DNA of 64,000 nucleotides from Chrysemys picta bellii (taxonomy: Eukaryota; Chordata; Testudines; Emydidae): positions 17,852,836 through 17,916,835 of the forward strand of contig NC_088805.1 in assembly GCF_011386835.1 (NCBI RefSeq), written 5' to 3'. The translations under genes and the position numbers were made by a program. This document shows positions 37,722 to 50,405 of the stretch, piece after piece. Numbering within the stretch: position 1 is the stretch's first letter; each line of letters begins with the position of its first letter. The notes beneath the pieces were generated by a model. That model was not told where the DNA came from, ran no database searches, and saw nothing but the letters and a program-made list of their open reading frames with translations.

Positions 37722-38427
37722 TGTGATGCTGGTAAACCAGGTGCCAGCTCTTACCTAGTGGAGCACTGACAAATTCATAGCTGGAAACCAGACCAGCTCA
37801 CCTATATGTTAATATTGTTCAAGATAGGTGTTAGACTTGTAAGAATGCATTTAGATTCTATACAATGCTTGTAAATCGCTGCATGCATTAATCTTACTTG
37901 TAATGTCTGTATTCTATGCTACAAGATAAAATATAAGTTTGTTGACCTGGGTTAAGCCCTAAAAAGACATTCAATGCTGACAGATTACTATATCTCTGAC
38001 ACTTTTTGAATCGCAGACAAACTCATTCATGTATATAGGATTGCTTGCTTTAATCTGTAAAATACCTCTCATTTCTTTCTCCTACTTAATAAACCTTTAG
38101 TTAAATTTATTACAGGACTGGCTACCAGTGTTGTCTTTGATGTGAAATCTAAGGTACAAATTGATCTGGGGCAAGTGACTGGTCTTTTGGGTCTGGAAGT
38201 AGCCTGAATATTTTGCAATTTTTGGTGTAAGTGACCATTTATCACTAAGTCCAGCTTGCCTGGATGTCAAGATTTACCATGGAGTCCAGACAGTCTGACT
38301 GTTTCAGTGATCTAGGAGTTCACATTTGTTACTGGGTTGGTGAAATCTAATAGAACATACCACTAGTTTGGGGTATCTTCCCTGAAGTTGGCACTCTTGG
38401 CTGTGAGCTACTCCAGACAGCCTGACA
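37722..38427 (+). mobile_element. Probable solo LTR of an endogenous retrovirus or gypsy-like element
   Basis: A 706-bp block begins TGTGATGCTGGT and ends CAGACAGCCTGACA, so it has the TG...CA ends of an LTR. GGCAC (37717-37721) and GGCAG (38428-38432) flank it, a near-match of 5 bp. A polyadenylation signal AATAAA is at about 38089-38094 and a TATA-like AAAATATAAG at about 37928. No internal viral coding sequence adjoins it, so this is a solo LTR left by recombination. Its class is inferred. Confidence 0.65.
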
Positions 38428-40381
38428 GGCAGTAACTTTACTTTTAAGATGAATAGACTAAAGAGAATTAAAAAGCTGTAATCACGCACTAATTACATTG
38501 GGGCTTCATCATTAAACATGAAGCACTATTTGTTGTCGTTAGCTTCTTATAGATCAAGGGCATACCTGAGACATAGGTTTAATTGTTTAAATATTTCTTT
38601 GAGTAGTTGTAAATGTTTAAGAGCAACCATTTTATGAAGTAGACCTCATTCACTCCTCTTATGTTTTCACGAGCTAAACTTTACTGCCACATTCAGATTA
38701 ATTGCTTGTCAAAGCCCCTTGATCATATTAAATATGGAAAAACAACAAAAGAAATGCAAAACAAAAACTGTAAATTGGTTCTAACAAGACTGTTGTGGAA
38801 CAATAAATCAAAGGGGATGTTTCAAACTTTTGAAACTGCAGAATTGATAGGTTCTAAGAGAGTATTTAGATATTCATCCTGCATGCAGTTTGCAAAATGG
38901 TAACAAAAATTAAAGTCCCCTGTTGCCTGACTGCTTTTAACAAGGGCTGTAAAAAGTTTTTTGCCTCTAGATAACAGCAAGGTTATTCAAGTTTGGTAAA
39001 TCAATCAATATTTCAGTACCCACCAGCTGCCAGATTAGTGTTCATTTCAACTCCCAATGTATTTAAGTGTGAGAGAAAGAGGTAGGCTTGCATCATGTAG
39101 AATTTCCAGAGGCTACTGTACAGCTCTGGCTTCTTTTCTTTTTTGTTTGTTTGTTGGTGCCAGTTTGGTGGCATTTGCTTTTATGCGTCTTCAGAAGGAA
39201 TCTCCAATGGAGGGGCTGATGGAATTAGACCCAGGTTACTGTACTCAAGATTTTAACTTATTTTAAATGAGAAATAATGGAAATTAAGCACACATCCTTC
39301 AGAGACGGACCAGGCTTGTATTCTAACTAAATCAACCCGGGGGGGAGGGAGAGGGACACAACAAATGAGAAGTCCGTATATGTCATCGCTAGAAATGACA
39401 CACACTTTCAAGGTTTAGAAAGCCAATGTGTGATTTCAACTGAAAAGAAATCCCTTGCTCCCAAGCATGATTCTTCTCACAAGAACCAGTTTCTGCAAGC
39501 CCGATGTGGATGACAGGAGTTCCAGAATGCTTAGCAAAACGTGGGCTGTGAGAGAAAGCAGAACATCTCCCAGGAAAGTGGTTAGAGCAGAAGCAATTTG
39601 TGACTAGCCTCTCTAGTCGTGTAAAGGGTAATACATATGTTGTCTTCTTCCCTTCATGTAGTTTGACAGTACTAAATAATGGTCCAATTTACATGCACTT
39701 CCCATGAAGTGCTGAGCACCCTTATCTCCCAGCTGGGTTCAACTGGGAGCAGAACATGCTGCATATCTCACCGGAGTGTACTTATTTAAAGAGGTATTCC
39801 TTCAGCAACAGGGAATGACAGGCCCTAAGTCTCTTAGAACTGTAACCAGACAGTTGTTAATTTTAACATTCCTATTTGGGAGACAGATACATTCGGGCCC
39901 TGTCAAAATTCTCACAAAATGTACCAGTCCATTTCCCCCCTGGCACTGGATGGGGGAGACAACACAATATAGTCACAAACTGTCTCTTTACAAATAAAAA
40001 TGCAACATAGCCATTTTATAAGAGCCAGCACTTTTTCTTTCTAAATATAATCTAAAACTAAGCTGCCCTGCAATTTGGGGAAAGGATCCTTGCACACAGA
40101 GCATATATCATTTTTCACATAGTGTTTGGTGACTTATGTATTGCAGGGTCTCTATCTGGTTTGTGGTAAGCAAGCTGGTCTTCCCTAGGAAAGCCCACTG
40201 CCTCATGGGAGTCAACTTTTCTCCAAAGGAGCCCACTCAATCTCCCTGTCCCTCGGGATTCCAGGGAAGGACTGTAAGAACGTTGACTGGGGGGAGACAG
40301 AATTCCTTTGGGAAAGTCCATCTCCACACCCAGAATCAGAACTGAGTTGGAAACCCAAGCTAGAGTTTTACACTCATTCCT

Positions 40382-40397
40382 TTTTTTTTTTTTTGGC
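40382..40397. repeat. Poly(T) tract
   Basis: A run of 16 T residues is present. It could be the complement of a retroelement poly(A) tail, but no recognisable element body adjoins it. Confidence 0.7.
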
Positions 40398-40602
40398 GCT
40401 TATGTTAGGTCATTTTGATTTCTTGTGATTATAAAAGGTTAGCTGTTCATGGAAAGGCCACACTGACAGCAACTGTGGCTGTTTTTGCTGCTCGTCACTC
40501 CAGAAGCTTATGCAGACTATTTGAGGTTAACATTTTAAGCTTAAAATAAATCACTAAAATAGCTGCAGAGAGGATCGCAAATATTCGGCCGCAGGATTTT
40601 AC

Positions 40603-41207
40603 CTTCCTTTGTGAGGTCTCCCCCTCTCAGGCACCCCTGCAGATGTCCTTCGGTTCACTGTGGAGTAATCTGGGTCCAGTTCATACCCTTCATCATCTAC
40701 CCCGAGGCTCCGGTTATCGTCCTCCAACCCATAAGGCTCTGGCTGGAAACGTTCTGGCTGGGAGCGATTCAAGTCAACGTTGCTGCCTGTTGGCACTTGG
40801 GGCTGGGCCATGGGACCATAGTTATCCCTCCTGCTTGGCAAGGTGAAACTACCATCCTCTGGCCGGTAACTGTTTCCTGGCATGTAGGCATAGCGAGGAC
40901 GGTAGTTGATGCCACGGGACAAGCTGCCATAATTGTCAGCTAGGTCTCCATAGCCATCGTGGCTGATAAAAGGGCGATACTGGCTGTCGTGGGCGTCGGG
41001 ATAAGAATCGTAGCTATTGTAAGATCTGGTCAACGTGGACGAAGCTTGTGGTGTGATGTAACGCTCACCATTCTTCATGTATCTTCTGTCTATTGAATCT
41101 GTGTAGCTGCCCATGGGAGAGGAGCTATCCATTACCGGCAGACCATCGGGCCCCAGGGGGACCTGGCGAACTGTTCTAGTGGTGACTGTTTTGACCATTT
41201 TTGTGAC
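40603..41207 (-). CDS. ARVCF: ARVCF internal exon B (pre-armadillo region)
   Basis: The exon runs from 41207 down to 40603 (605 nt). The acceptor CAG is at 41210-41208 after TCTGCTT; the donor GTAAAA is from 40602. It begins in phase with Val-Thr-Lys and ends two bases into an Arg codon. It encodes TKMVKTVTTRTVRQVPLG at the start, a Tyr/Ser/Arg-rich region with DNYGSLSRG, PERFQPEPYGLEDDNRSLG, DEGYELDPDYST and a basic end, RGRPHKGR. These blocks (TTRTVRQVP-GPDGLP, YGSLSRG, EPYGLEDD-RSL) are conserved in ARVCF and more loosely in p120. The region between coiled coil and armadillo domain carries regulatory phosphorylation sites in the family. Part of the preceding intron (41208-41225) is also open, so an upstream in-frame Met is not a start codon. 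Confidence 0.95.
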
Positions 41208-42034
41208 CTGTGAAGCAGAAACCAATACAGATGTTAATGTTTTCCTTCTGTCTGGCTTTAAGTTTTAGGATGAGTTCAAGGGAAATTTCTAGTGAGGAGA
41301 TCTAAAACTAGACTAGAAAAGACACTGGAAAACTTACTGCAAGTGAAATCCTGGCAGGCACTAGGTTATCTAACTGACTAATAAGATTCCATACCAGCCT
41401 TAGGATGCTGTTTTAGCAATTAGAAAATTGATCTTATATGAAGGTAGAGAGTCGAAGGGGACAGAAGTTAAGGTTGTTAATATTCTAGTTATAAGTAATA
41501 CAACTTTTTCTCCCTTAAGCTCCACTCCTCTACCTCTCATACCAAACCCCTACAAAAAACCATTGACTGCTCTCAGTTACACTGAGGGCAATCTAAACTA
41601 ACTCCATGTAGGACTTTCATTATTGCAGCCATCCCAAACCGTACCTATCTAGATGACCTTTTGCCGAGTTTCAGACATGTCTATTGAAGTTATGTTTATG
41701 CACAATACTACTTTGGTTTTCGTATGATTTTTCTCCTTATAAATCCTGTTTATTACAACCCCAAGTGGGTTTAAACTGTTTGGGTATTTCACACTGATCA
41801 TCCAAAGACATGAAAAACTAAATAAAAGGAGACCAAAAGAGTCAAAGGTGTAAACATGACCCAGTCACAGTCCAACATTAAACAGTGTTAAACAAGGTTC
41901 AGGGTTTGGCATACACTAGGAACCTTCATTAAAGGTACAGAAAACACTTTACATTTCAAATGCCTTAAATATTAAATAAAGCTTTCATTTTAACAACATC
42001 CCTTCTTCTGTTTAGCTGGAGAGAGTATTTAGAA

Positions 42035-42857
42035 CAGGGGTGGGCAAACCTTTTGGCCTGAGGGCCACATCTGGGAATACAAACTGTATGGCAGGCCATG
42101 AATGCTCACAAAATTGGGGTTGGAGTGCGGGAGGGGGTGAGGGCTCTGGCTGGCGGTGCGGGCTCTGGGGTGGGGCGGGGGATGAGGAGTTTGGGGTGTA
42201 GGAAGGTGCTCTGGGATGGGACCGAGGGATTAGGAAGGCAGGAGGGGCAGGCGCGTGGGGAGGGGTGCAGGTTCCGGATGGGGGTGCGGGTTCTGAGGTG
42301 GGGCTGGGGATGAGAGGTGTGGGATGCGGGAGAGGATACTGGGCTGGAATCGAGGGGTATGGAGAGAGAGAGAGAGGGGATCGGGGCGTGGGGAGAGGCT
42401 CAGGGGTGCAGGCTCTGAGAGGCGCTTACTTCAAGCGGCTCCCAGAAGCAGTGGCATGTCCCTTTCTCCAGCTCCTACGCAGAGGCGCGGCCAGGTGGCT
42501 CTGCATGCTTCCCCATCTGCAGGCACAGCCCTTGGAGCGTGGGAGGGGCCATTGGAGCGTGTAGGAGCCGGAGTGGGGCCATGCCGTAGCTTCTGGGAGC
42601 CGCATGGTGCGGCCCCCTAACTCAGCGCCCCAGCTGCAGCGCCAGAGTAGGGCCGAGTTGCATGGCGGGGCCCCCGACCCAGCGCGAGCGCCAGAGTGGG
42701 GCCGAGCTGCATGGTAGGCCCCCGACCCAGCGCCCCAGATGGAGCGCCAGAGCGGGGCAAGTCCCAGACCCCGGTCCCCAGCGGGAGTTCGCGGGCTGGC
42801 TTAAAATAGTTCGCGGGCCAGATCCGGCCCGCAGGCCATAGTTTGCCCCCCCCCCCG
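42035..42857 (+). mobile_element. hAT-type MITE with GC-rich core, exact 8-bp duplication
   Basis: The element starts CAGGGGTGGGCAAACC and ends CCATAGTTTGCCC followed by a C-run and a terminal G. The octamer ATTTAGAA is repeated exactly on both sides (42027-42034 and 42858-42865). The interior has a GGGTGAGGGCTCTGGCTGG G-rich tract and a GGCGCTTACTTCAAGCGGCT segment clearly homologous to the core of the 34540 element, although the termini differ. Near the right end GCGGGCCAGATCCGGCCCGC is a palindrome. The final C-run may be a decayed ACCCCTG terminus. Confidence 0.9.
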
Positions 42858-45800
42858 ATTTAGAAGGAAAATACAGTTTGTCAGACAGTCTCTTCGATGG
42901 TATCAAAGATGATAATAACTGTCCTTTTGGGGAAAAAGAGAAAAAGTTAATTGAGATAGTCTAAAGCTGTCATTGCTGCTTTTGTTGAAGTCCAATCTTA
43001 TTTCCTAGAAGACAAAACAAGACCAACACACATAAAGGGGTCAGGAATAGAACAGCAAAGATAGAAAACACAGTTTCTGTGTCTGGTGTTGACTAATTTA
43101 CAACCTCATTGCTGAAAACAGCAGGCACGTCATATGGTCTTGTCTTAGCTACCCCGAGACCTGACAAACTTATACCAGCTTTCCAGCTGTTTAGGGCATT
43201 GCATCAGCTGCCTCTTTCTGGTCACAGGCTTACAGCTGCATTGCAAAATATAGTCTTGTCGGCTAAACCAGACTTTCATTAGATGGAAAAAAGAGAGGGA
43301 TAGGAAAGAGAAGAAATATAGTGGGGATAGGAGGGTGGGGGTCAAAATAAAATCTCACATTCCAAATGGTGTTTGGGTTTCAGCGGGAGCCCATGGACGT
43401 GGCAGTGTTACCTGGGACTCTCTCTCTGGCCCAGTCTGCTCAGGACATTTTTCAGCATCAGAACGAAGAAGGGCCCGATTCCCAGGAGTCAGTGAGCATG
43501 GCAGCTATGATGGTGAAGCTTGTTCCAATAGCCAATTTGTCTCCCAAGGTCTTTCTTTCTAAGAACCCCAAAAGTGAGCTTTGGGCAGAGTAGTCCATCT
43601 TCCCTTATTTTGTTCCCCAATAGGCCTAATTTCTGACACGCTAGTTTTGGTTCATTGATTCCAGGCCCATACTTCCCTTGCTCATGGTCTTATCATAAAC
43701 CCTGAATTATATCAGTTGGTCTTTCCATTTGGACTAATTCAGTCTGTCTCACTTTCGCACCTTTTCTCATCAAACATTTCTTATAGGTTATTGTGACATC
43801 TTACGAACTTTTACTCACTTTTTACAGCGGAGCTTACCACGAAGATGAACTGTGGTCCAATTATCACAATGGACCAGTAAAAGCTGCTTCAGAGGAGATG
43901 CAAGAAACCCTGCCATAGAAGTGCGGGCATAATCTGTCCCTATGGAAAGTTTCCTCCTAACCCCCAACAAACGTTGGCTTAAGCTCTGAAGCATGAAGAT
44001 TTCTCTCTTCCAGAACACGGGTAACCCACAATAAGAAAAGGAGAAAGTGAAAGATTCCTGTTAGACCTGCAGTAGCAACTGGCTAATATACACTATTCTG
44101 AAAGCTATGCTAGCATCAAGGAAGGTATTGTTGCTCATATAAGGAGGTTAGAGAGTCATGTTAATTTCTGTCATCAGAAACACTGGGGTGAGAGGAAGAA
44201 TTAATACACTACCTTGTATCACCCATTGGAAAAGAACAAAAATAAATGAGAGAGAGTTTTTAAACCAAGTATTAGAAACTATGGAGAAAGTTAAAAGGGT
44301 AAGTGTAAGTATGTTGCACTTTTCTTACTCTAAACTGCACAGTGCTGTGTGTACATGGAGTAAAATGGCAGATATTAAATCGGTTTCTGGTATGTTCAGT
44401 GGCTCAGAAGCCCAAATTGAGAGATTTTGATCTACAGCCTTTGATTAAAAAATATCGATCACTGACCAGATTAGCCAAGCCACTGTTAAAACAATACTAG
44501 AGCACATCTTTTGACGCAGCTCCAGACATATCCTCCAGCCAGATGTTTTGACACGGAAAGTGTGAACAGGAAAATTTCACCCAAACAGCGTTTTTCCCAG
44601 AGACATCTGCAATCAAATGATACTTCAGCCTAATGAAATAATGAAGTCCTGTAAGTCTGTAAAACGGCAAGAATGGCTCCCCACCAACAGCATAATTAAA
44701 CAGCATCACGAGCCGAATGATGCATAGTCAGATATCAACATGATCTTTTCTGTCATTAGGACAAGAGCTGAAGGAGATTTCCTCAGCGTCCTGAGGGTTT
44801 GCCTTAGTAATTAGTATCCTCCCTGCAGCTTAGTCTATTTTTGTGTTCTGGTAAGCTAAAAGAAAGAGAACCTCACCTAAAAGAGAAATAATAGCTTCAC
44901 TGAATTAATAGGATCTGGCAGTTCATTTTTTGTTTCACAGTATTTGCACAACACAATCAGAAGTCTTATGTATTAACATCAGTGTCATCCAATTAAAGGA
45001 ACTTCTACAGAAAAAGAGTATGGGTTAAAATAAGTACCACAAATAACTTAGGTGGCTGCTAGTATCTGGACATGAAAGTAGGCACTACATTTCAGTACCA
45101 TCCTCTCCAACTCCAAAACACAAAACTACATTAAAGTGCTAGAAAACAATCTCTCAGGGTTGGTGCATGCAGGGACTTTTCTACAGCAGCAACACACAAC
45201 ACACAAGGTTACAGTTTTTGGTAGTCTTGAACTTTCAGAGCAGAATCCAGGAACAAGATACAGTGAGAGAGAGGGTTAAAGTGGTTTTAAAAAGATTTCT
45301 GCATACTGAAAGACAGCAAGGGCAATCCTACTGGGTGCAAAAAGTGGGGTTCCCTCTTTTTAGCTCTCATAAGAACATAAATAGCAACTATATGCTCATG
45401 AAACTTTTACTCTCTGCACTATTAAACACAAAGTCAGGTAACACCCTAGAAAGCTGATTTCTTTTTTTAAGAATCCTGTTGCCACGTGTGCAATTTCTGT
45501 TTGTCACGTTTAATTCATTCCTAAAATTAGCAACGTCAGACACAATGTGAGACAGCCAATACACCCATGGGTGGGCCATGACTACAGCACAAAAAGTGGG
45601 AAACAGGTTTTAATCCACAGAACAGAAGATCCTTGGTACCAAAAGGGAAAAAAAAAAAGTGTGTGTAGGGAGATTATGCAGAGAAAAGAGGACACAACGA
45701 ACATCCACATCTGCCAAAAAATTCCATTGTCAATTCTCTTGGAGCTTGTCTAATTTCCCCCTTTCACATTCATTTTTTTGCTGCAGAATAAAATAATTCT

Positions 45801-46885
45801 TATTTGGAAGATAAAAGAAAATGGCATTTGTGTTTCACTCACAAAGCTGCTTGCAAAGCTTTTGTAAAAAAAAAAATCAGGATCCAAAATTATTTTATAT
45901 ATTTAAGGTTACAACCAAAATGTTTTAAAATCAGTTCTTCGGCAACTTGTTATACATTATTTAGTATGTGTGTTAAGGTAGCATTTAGAGGTCCCAGCCA
46001 AGATTGGTAGGTATTCTGCTGGTACCCGACACTGGTGTCCACAGGGGTATTTTGATCTTTGAAATAAGCACATGTACAATGTTACATACTCTATGTCTTT
46101 CATCTGTTATATGCCCATAGCACCATTTAGAATAGCTATATGAAATAATTATAATGTATCTGCTAGTCATGCAAACCATCCTAAAACCCGGAAGGAAACA
46201 GCCACATGGAAGCAGATTAAACATAATGGTGCTAGCACAATTTCAACCATAATGTTTGCCAAAAGACACATGATTCCCTACCAACATCTGAAAGAATTGG
46301 GACAGCCAGAAAGACTCTGTAATGATCAACCAAAAGGAACATTCCATTTGTGCATTACGGTAAATCTTTATCTTAGGATAACCAGTGGTAAAATAATGAA
46401 AAAAAATCAAGGTGGTTCTCCCTGTACAGGATCCATTTCCAGAGAAGAGATAACAGGAGTTTCTACTAGTATCTCTGTCACAGGGAGGAAGTGCATCTAG
46501 TGATGGTTTTAACACACGTTCTCACCCACAGCACAATGAAAGGAAGCTTTTAGAAACAACTAGTCAGCACACAAAGCAAGTTCCATTTATTAGGCTGCTA
46601 ATCAAGCAAAAACCCCAAGAACAAAAACCCCTCACTGAAAGAAATTTAACTCAATTGAATGTTTCATCCATATTCCCTTCAGGGACACAGCCAGATTTGA
46701 CAGGCTGATAATGTAGCAAGATCCTCTTCTTATATATTTTTGTTCCCCTGATACCAATACACTAATAATAAAGACTACAGCCATCCCAACTGAGAACTAC
46801 CACATTCCGCACCTTTTATTCTAAAGGATGCCAAAGCTCCTCACAGACCACAGGCCCAATCTAGAGCAATACTTACTGGCCCAAA

Positions 46886-46918
46886 CAGTCCCATTAAATT
46901 CAATGGGACTCCTCATCT
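46886..46918. repeat. Short palindromic repeat core
   Basis: CAGTCCCATTAAATTCAATG and its continuation GGACTCCTC carry the CCATTGACTTCAATGG-type palindromic centre of an old dispersed family. Only the core is recognisable. Confidence 0.35.
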
Positions 46919-47614
46919 GAACCATTGACTTTTCAGTTCGATGGGTGAACAAAATAGATTTGGTTTGTTTCAAACAAACTGAATTTTGTTTTATTTTTCT
47001 TGATACTGAGGTAGTTTTGTTTGGGTCACATGAAACATTTCAAGATTCATTTCAAAATGACATTTCTAAAATGTTAAAATGAACAATTTCAATTTTGGGG
47101 GTTTTTTTTTGGCTGAAACTATTTGCTGAATTCGACCCAAAACTGCATTTTTCAGCAAATTTACTAATAAACTGAAGAACTTCGCCCAACTCTATTTCTA
47201 AGTTTCTGCAAGATCAGGCCCTATATACATACATATACACATTACCAACCACTGCAACACAGTTCCCTCTGTGGTAGAGATTGTTTAAGAAGGCATAGCA
47301 GCATTATGTAACACTTCAGAGAAGGAAGTGAAGGATCAGTTCCCTTAATCAACTAAATGTATATCCTCGGTCCTCTGAAAAGAAAAATAGATATTCCACA
47401 CATTTGCGAGTAGCGAAAGAATGGAGAAAACAGGTGAGCGCATTGTTCATGACGAGCACAACTGCCACAGCACTGGGCTTGTTACTGGTCAGCCAACTGT
47501 TCAGCTCTTATCCTGGAAGGTCTACAATTCTTATTATGGGAATGCCTAAAGGCTCCACCCAGGAAGACACTCTCTGATACACTCAAATGTAGTTTTTGGA
47601 TAGATTACCTAGTC

Positions 47615-47747
47615 TAGAAGTTTTTAGCCTTTTCCATACTGTGAATCCATGGTACATCAGAAAAAGACTTTGGGACAATTCTCCATAAAGAGAGGGTGGT
47701 TTCAGCTCCCTAGAGCTTGTTCGCAACCTCCAGGCTGAGAATCCCTG
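47615..47747. mobile_element. Short hAT-type MITE
   Basis: The element starts TAGAAGTTTTTAGCC and ends GGCTGAGAATCCCTG, a degenerate form of CAGTGGTTTTCAACC...GAGAACCCCTG hAT termini. The flanking octamers ACCTAGTC (47607-47614) and ATCTAATC (47748-47755) agree at six of eight positions. It is 133 bp, older than the 570-776 copy by its divergence. Confidence 0.6.
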
Positions 47748-47935
47748 ATCTAATCTAGGTTTGATTTAAATTAAAGCAAGGGTAGAATTTTCAAAAATGC
47801 CTAAACCCCATTTTCAAAAGGTATTTGGGTACTGCTCTGCTCAGCATTGACTTAGGAAGTCTAACGATCATTGCCAAAAAGGAGTTCCTGAATCACTTTC
47901 AAATATGAGCTTTAGGTTTCCTAAATTAGGGCATG

Positions 47936-48145
47936 TCTAAATTATGAGTTAGTGAGAAGCAAACTGTGATGGAAATCTACAACACTCCGGTGTGCCACAT
48001 ACTCAACTGTCCATGTGAACCCTGCTGTTGTGCACTTAAAGTTCCCTAGTGTGCTGTCCACATGGACAGCTAGTGCACAGCATGTTGGAGTGCTGTAGAT
48101 TTACATCCGAGCTTGCCATACAATAAGCATTCATGCAAACATCCC
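47936..48145. repeat. Diverged GGGC-type MITE
   Basis: The block starts GGGCATGTCTAAATTATGAG after TTA and shares AGTTCCCTAGTGTGCT, AGTGCACAGCATG and GTGCTGTAGATTTACA with the element at 25358-25559. CTGTCCACATGGACAG is an internal palindrome. Its right boundary is uncertain. Confidence 0.5.
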
Positions 48146-50059
48146 TGTGGACATTTCTGAAAATTGTATTTCAAATCCAGCTAGATAATATTTTTAAAAA
48201 AATGAAAACATCAATTAAATTGTGTATGTGTCAGCCTGGACACTATTTACAAGGTGACAATTTTTGATATTTAATTTGAGGCCGATGTAGTGTAGCAATA
48301 TTTCCTCCAGTTCTCTTTCTGGAAATGCATTTGCCAACAGAACCCAATAGAACCATTTACACTTCAAAAACCTGCATGTTTTCCTTTCCTTCTCGCTTTT
48401 CTTTCCTGCCTTGAAGTCACAGGAACAGCAAATGAGAAAAACTGGGAAAGAAAAAAAAAACCTACGCAATTATTGTAAATGACCCCAAATTAGAGGTGTT
48501 TGGATAGATAAGCTCACAGTGCATATTAGCTCCTCAAAGTGTGTGAAGTGCAAACATTAATACAGAAGAAGATCCTATCAGGATTTCGTTTAAACGGCTT
48601 GCCTTTGTACAAATGAACCCCATTTAATTAAGTAGGGCCTAGAATTCTTACATTCCATGTTGTGGGGTTTAAAAAAAACAAACAAAAAAAATCCCACACA
48701 ACACACAACACAGCTCAGATGAATTAAATATCTTATAGAAACTGACAGGACAAGAGAGATTTTGCTGAAATTGTGTCATAAAATAGAAACAGGAAAGAAG
48801 GAAGCACTCAAGGATAAAAACACTTTGACATTTCCGAGTGCTTATTTTTGAACTATAGACTGTAAAATTATCAGGCCAAATGGGTTCAAGGCTTTACCTT
48901 TTTGTTAAATGCTGGGTAAGAACCGACCCTGCAGAGTTTCAAAAGGAAGGCTCAAACTTTCCCCCTCTTCCACTTAAACATGACATTTTCAAAGAGGCCT
49001 AAGCGAGTGAAGTACTCAATTCCCACTGAAACTCATTCCAGCTGCAGTGCTACCTCCTCCCCTTAAAGCCCTTTCAAAAAACTCTGCTTAAGTGTAAGGC
49101 TGCACTATGGGGCTAAGTGGCACCTCAGGAATCTAGGGCTTAAATCACAAGCACTTTCAATCCCCACAATGGGAGGAGCAGGTATTCAGCACTTTGCAAG
49201 ATCAGGCCCCTGGTGAGCACTGAAAAGCATGAGGCAGAGTGTGCATGTTCTCAACGGACAGCTTTTATTTTTAAACACAAAAAACAAACAAAAAAGCCTA
49301 TCTAAAAACGTAGGTACATTGTTTTATGCAAAAAGAGGATCAAAATCTCTCTTGGAAAGCATTTAGCATTCCAATGCAGATGAGAATAAATATCCAGAAA
49401 TAGAGAAAAGAACATTTATATTATATATATAAACCCACGGAAATAATTTGGCTTACTTTATTAAGTGCTCTTCAACCACTTAAGAACAGGCTTCATTTAA
49501 TCTGCCGCAGTGTTCCTATGCTAGAAACTAAATGTGGTAGCTTCCTCCCCAAGGTGACCTTCACTGTTTTAACATGCTAGATATTTGCCTTCCAGGAGAG
49601 ACTGTAAAGTTGAGATGGAGTATATCAGATACATCCTTTGTGCCGTGAATGATATGCAAAGACCAAGCCAGAAAGGTACGTACACTAAACAACGAGAAAT
49701 AGTTTGCAGAGCAATCACAAAGTACATTTCAAAATGCGGAATGAAAGGAGGTTTTCTCCATTTAAAAGATGGCAATTATTGAGTTCTATTAACCCTTCTT
49801 AACACAACTCACTGCAATAGGAAGTTTTAAAGAGAAAAAGAAGAAGAAGAAAGGGAAAGCACAGTGTCAAATTTCAGTGCCTCTGAGTTGAGGCTATTTA
49901 CTTTAATTATACTTTGAAAAAGACAGTAGCATATTATGTCTCTGAAACAACAGGTATAAAAGAAAGCACCAGGGAACAGCATTGTGCAGGAGCATTCACA
50001 TTTACATCAGCCACTACATTTCAATTCTAGCTCCGAAGTCTCAAATGCAAAATTAAAGT

Positions 50060-50405
50060 GAATAAAGCCTTCAACTACCGGAAGGGAGATTCCAAAAAGA
50101 GGATGGAGCTAGGTTGCTCTCAGTGGTGGTAGATGACAGAACAAGGAACAATGGTCTCAAGTTGCAGTGGGGGAGGTCTAGGTTGGATATTAGGAAACAC
50201 TATTTCACTAGGAGGGTGGTGAAGCACTGGAATAGGTTACCTAGGGAGGTGGTGGAATCTCCATCCTTAGAGGTTTTTAAGGCCTGGCTTGACAAAGCCC
50301 TGGCTGGGATGATTTAGTTGGGGTCGTTCCTGCTTTGAGCAGGGGGTTGGACTAGATGACCTCCTGAGGTCTCGTCCAACCCCTAATCTTCTATGAGTCT
50401 ATGAA
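50060..50405 (+). mobile_element. CR1 LINE 3' end
   Basis: The plus strand encodes the C-terminal end of a CR1 ORF2 ([48 protein letters not shown]), then a 3' UTR with GTTGGACTAGATGACCTCCT and a TCTATGAGTCTATGA tail of the octamer type that ends CR1 copies. It is 5'-truncated, as most CR1 insertions are, so nothing functional remains. A 67-codon frame covers only the C-terminal part. Confidence 0.92.

Larger units (their letters stand above)
26172..40602 (-). other. ARVCF: ARVCF intron between exons B and C, 14.4 kb
   Basis: The intron is bounded by donor GTAAAA (from 40602) and acceptor CAG (26174-26172). Its main content is a degenerate Penelope element at 27.6-30.0 kb with a nested MITE, a tRNA-derived SINE, a TG microsatellite, a hAT-like MITE at 34540 and a probable solo LTR at 37722. 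The stretches 30.5-34.5, 35.7-37.7 and 38.4-40.6 kb are AT-rich with simple repeats and show no gene or RNA signal. The ORF-free spacing and the matching codon phases on both sides do not require a missing exon. Confidence 0.85.

Noticed and set aside
41208..41225. In-frame Met just upstream of exon B as a possible protein start
   Set aside because: The codons lie upstream of a good acceptor, the preceding exon A joins in phase, and family members continue through this point.
50114..50317. 67-codon plus-strand frame as a host gene
   Set aside because: It is the C-terminal end of a truncated CR1 ORF2 followed by the CR1 3' tail.
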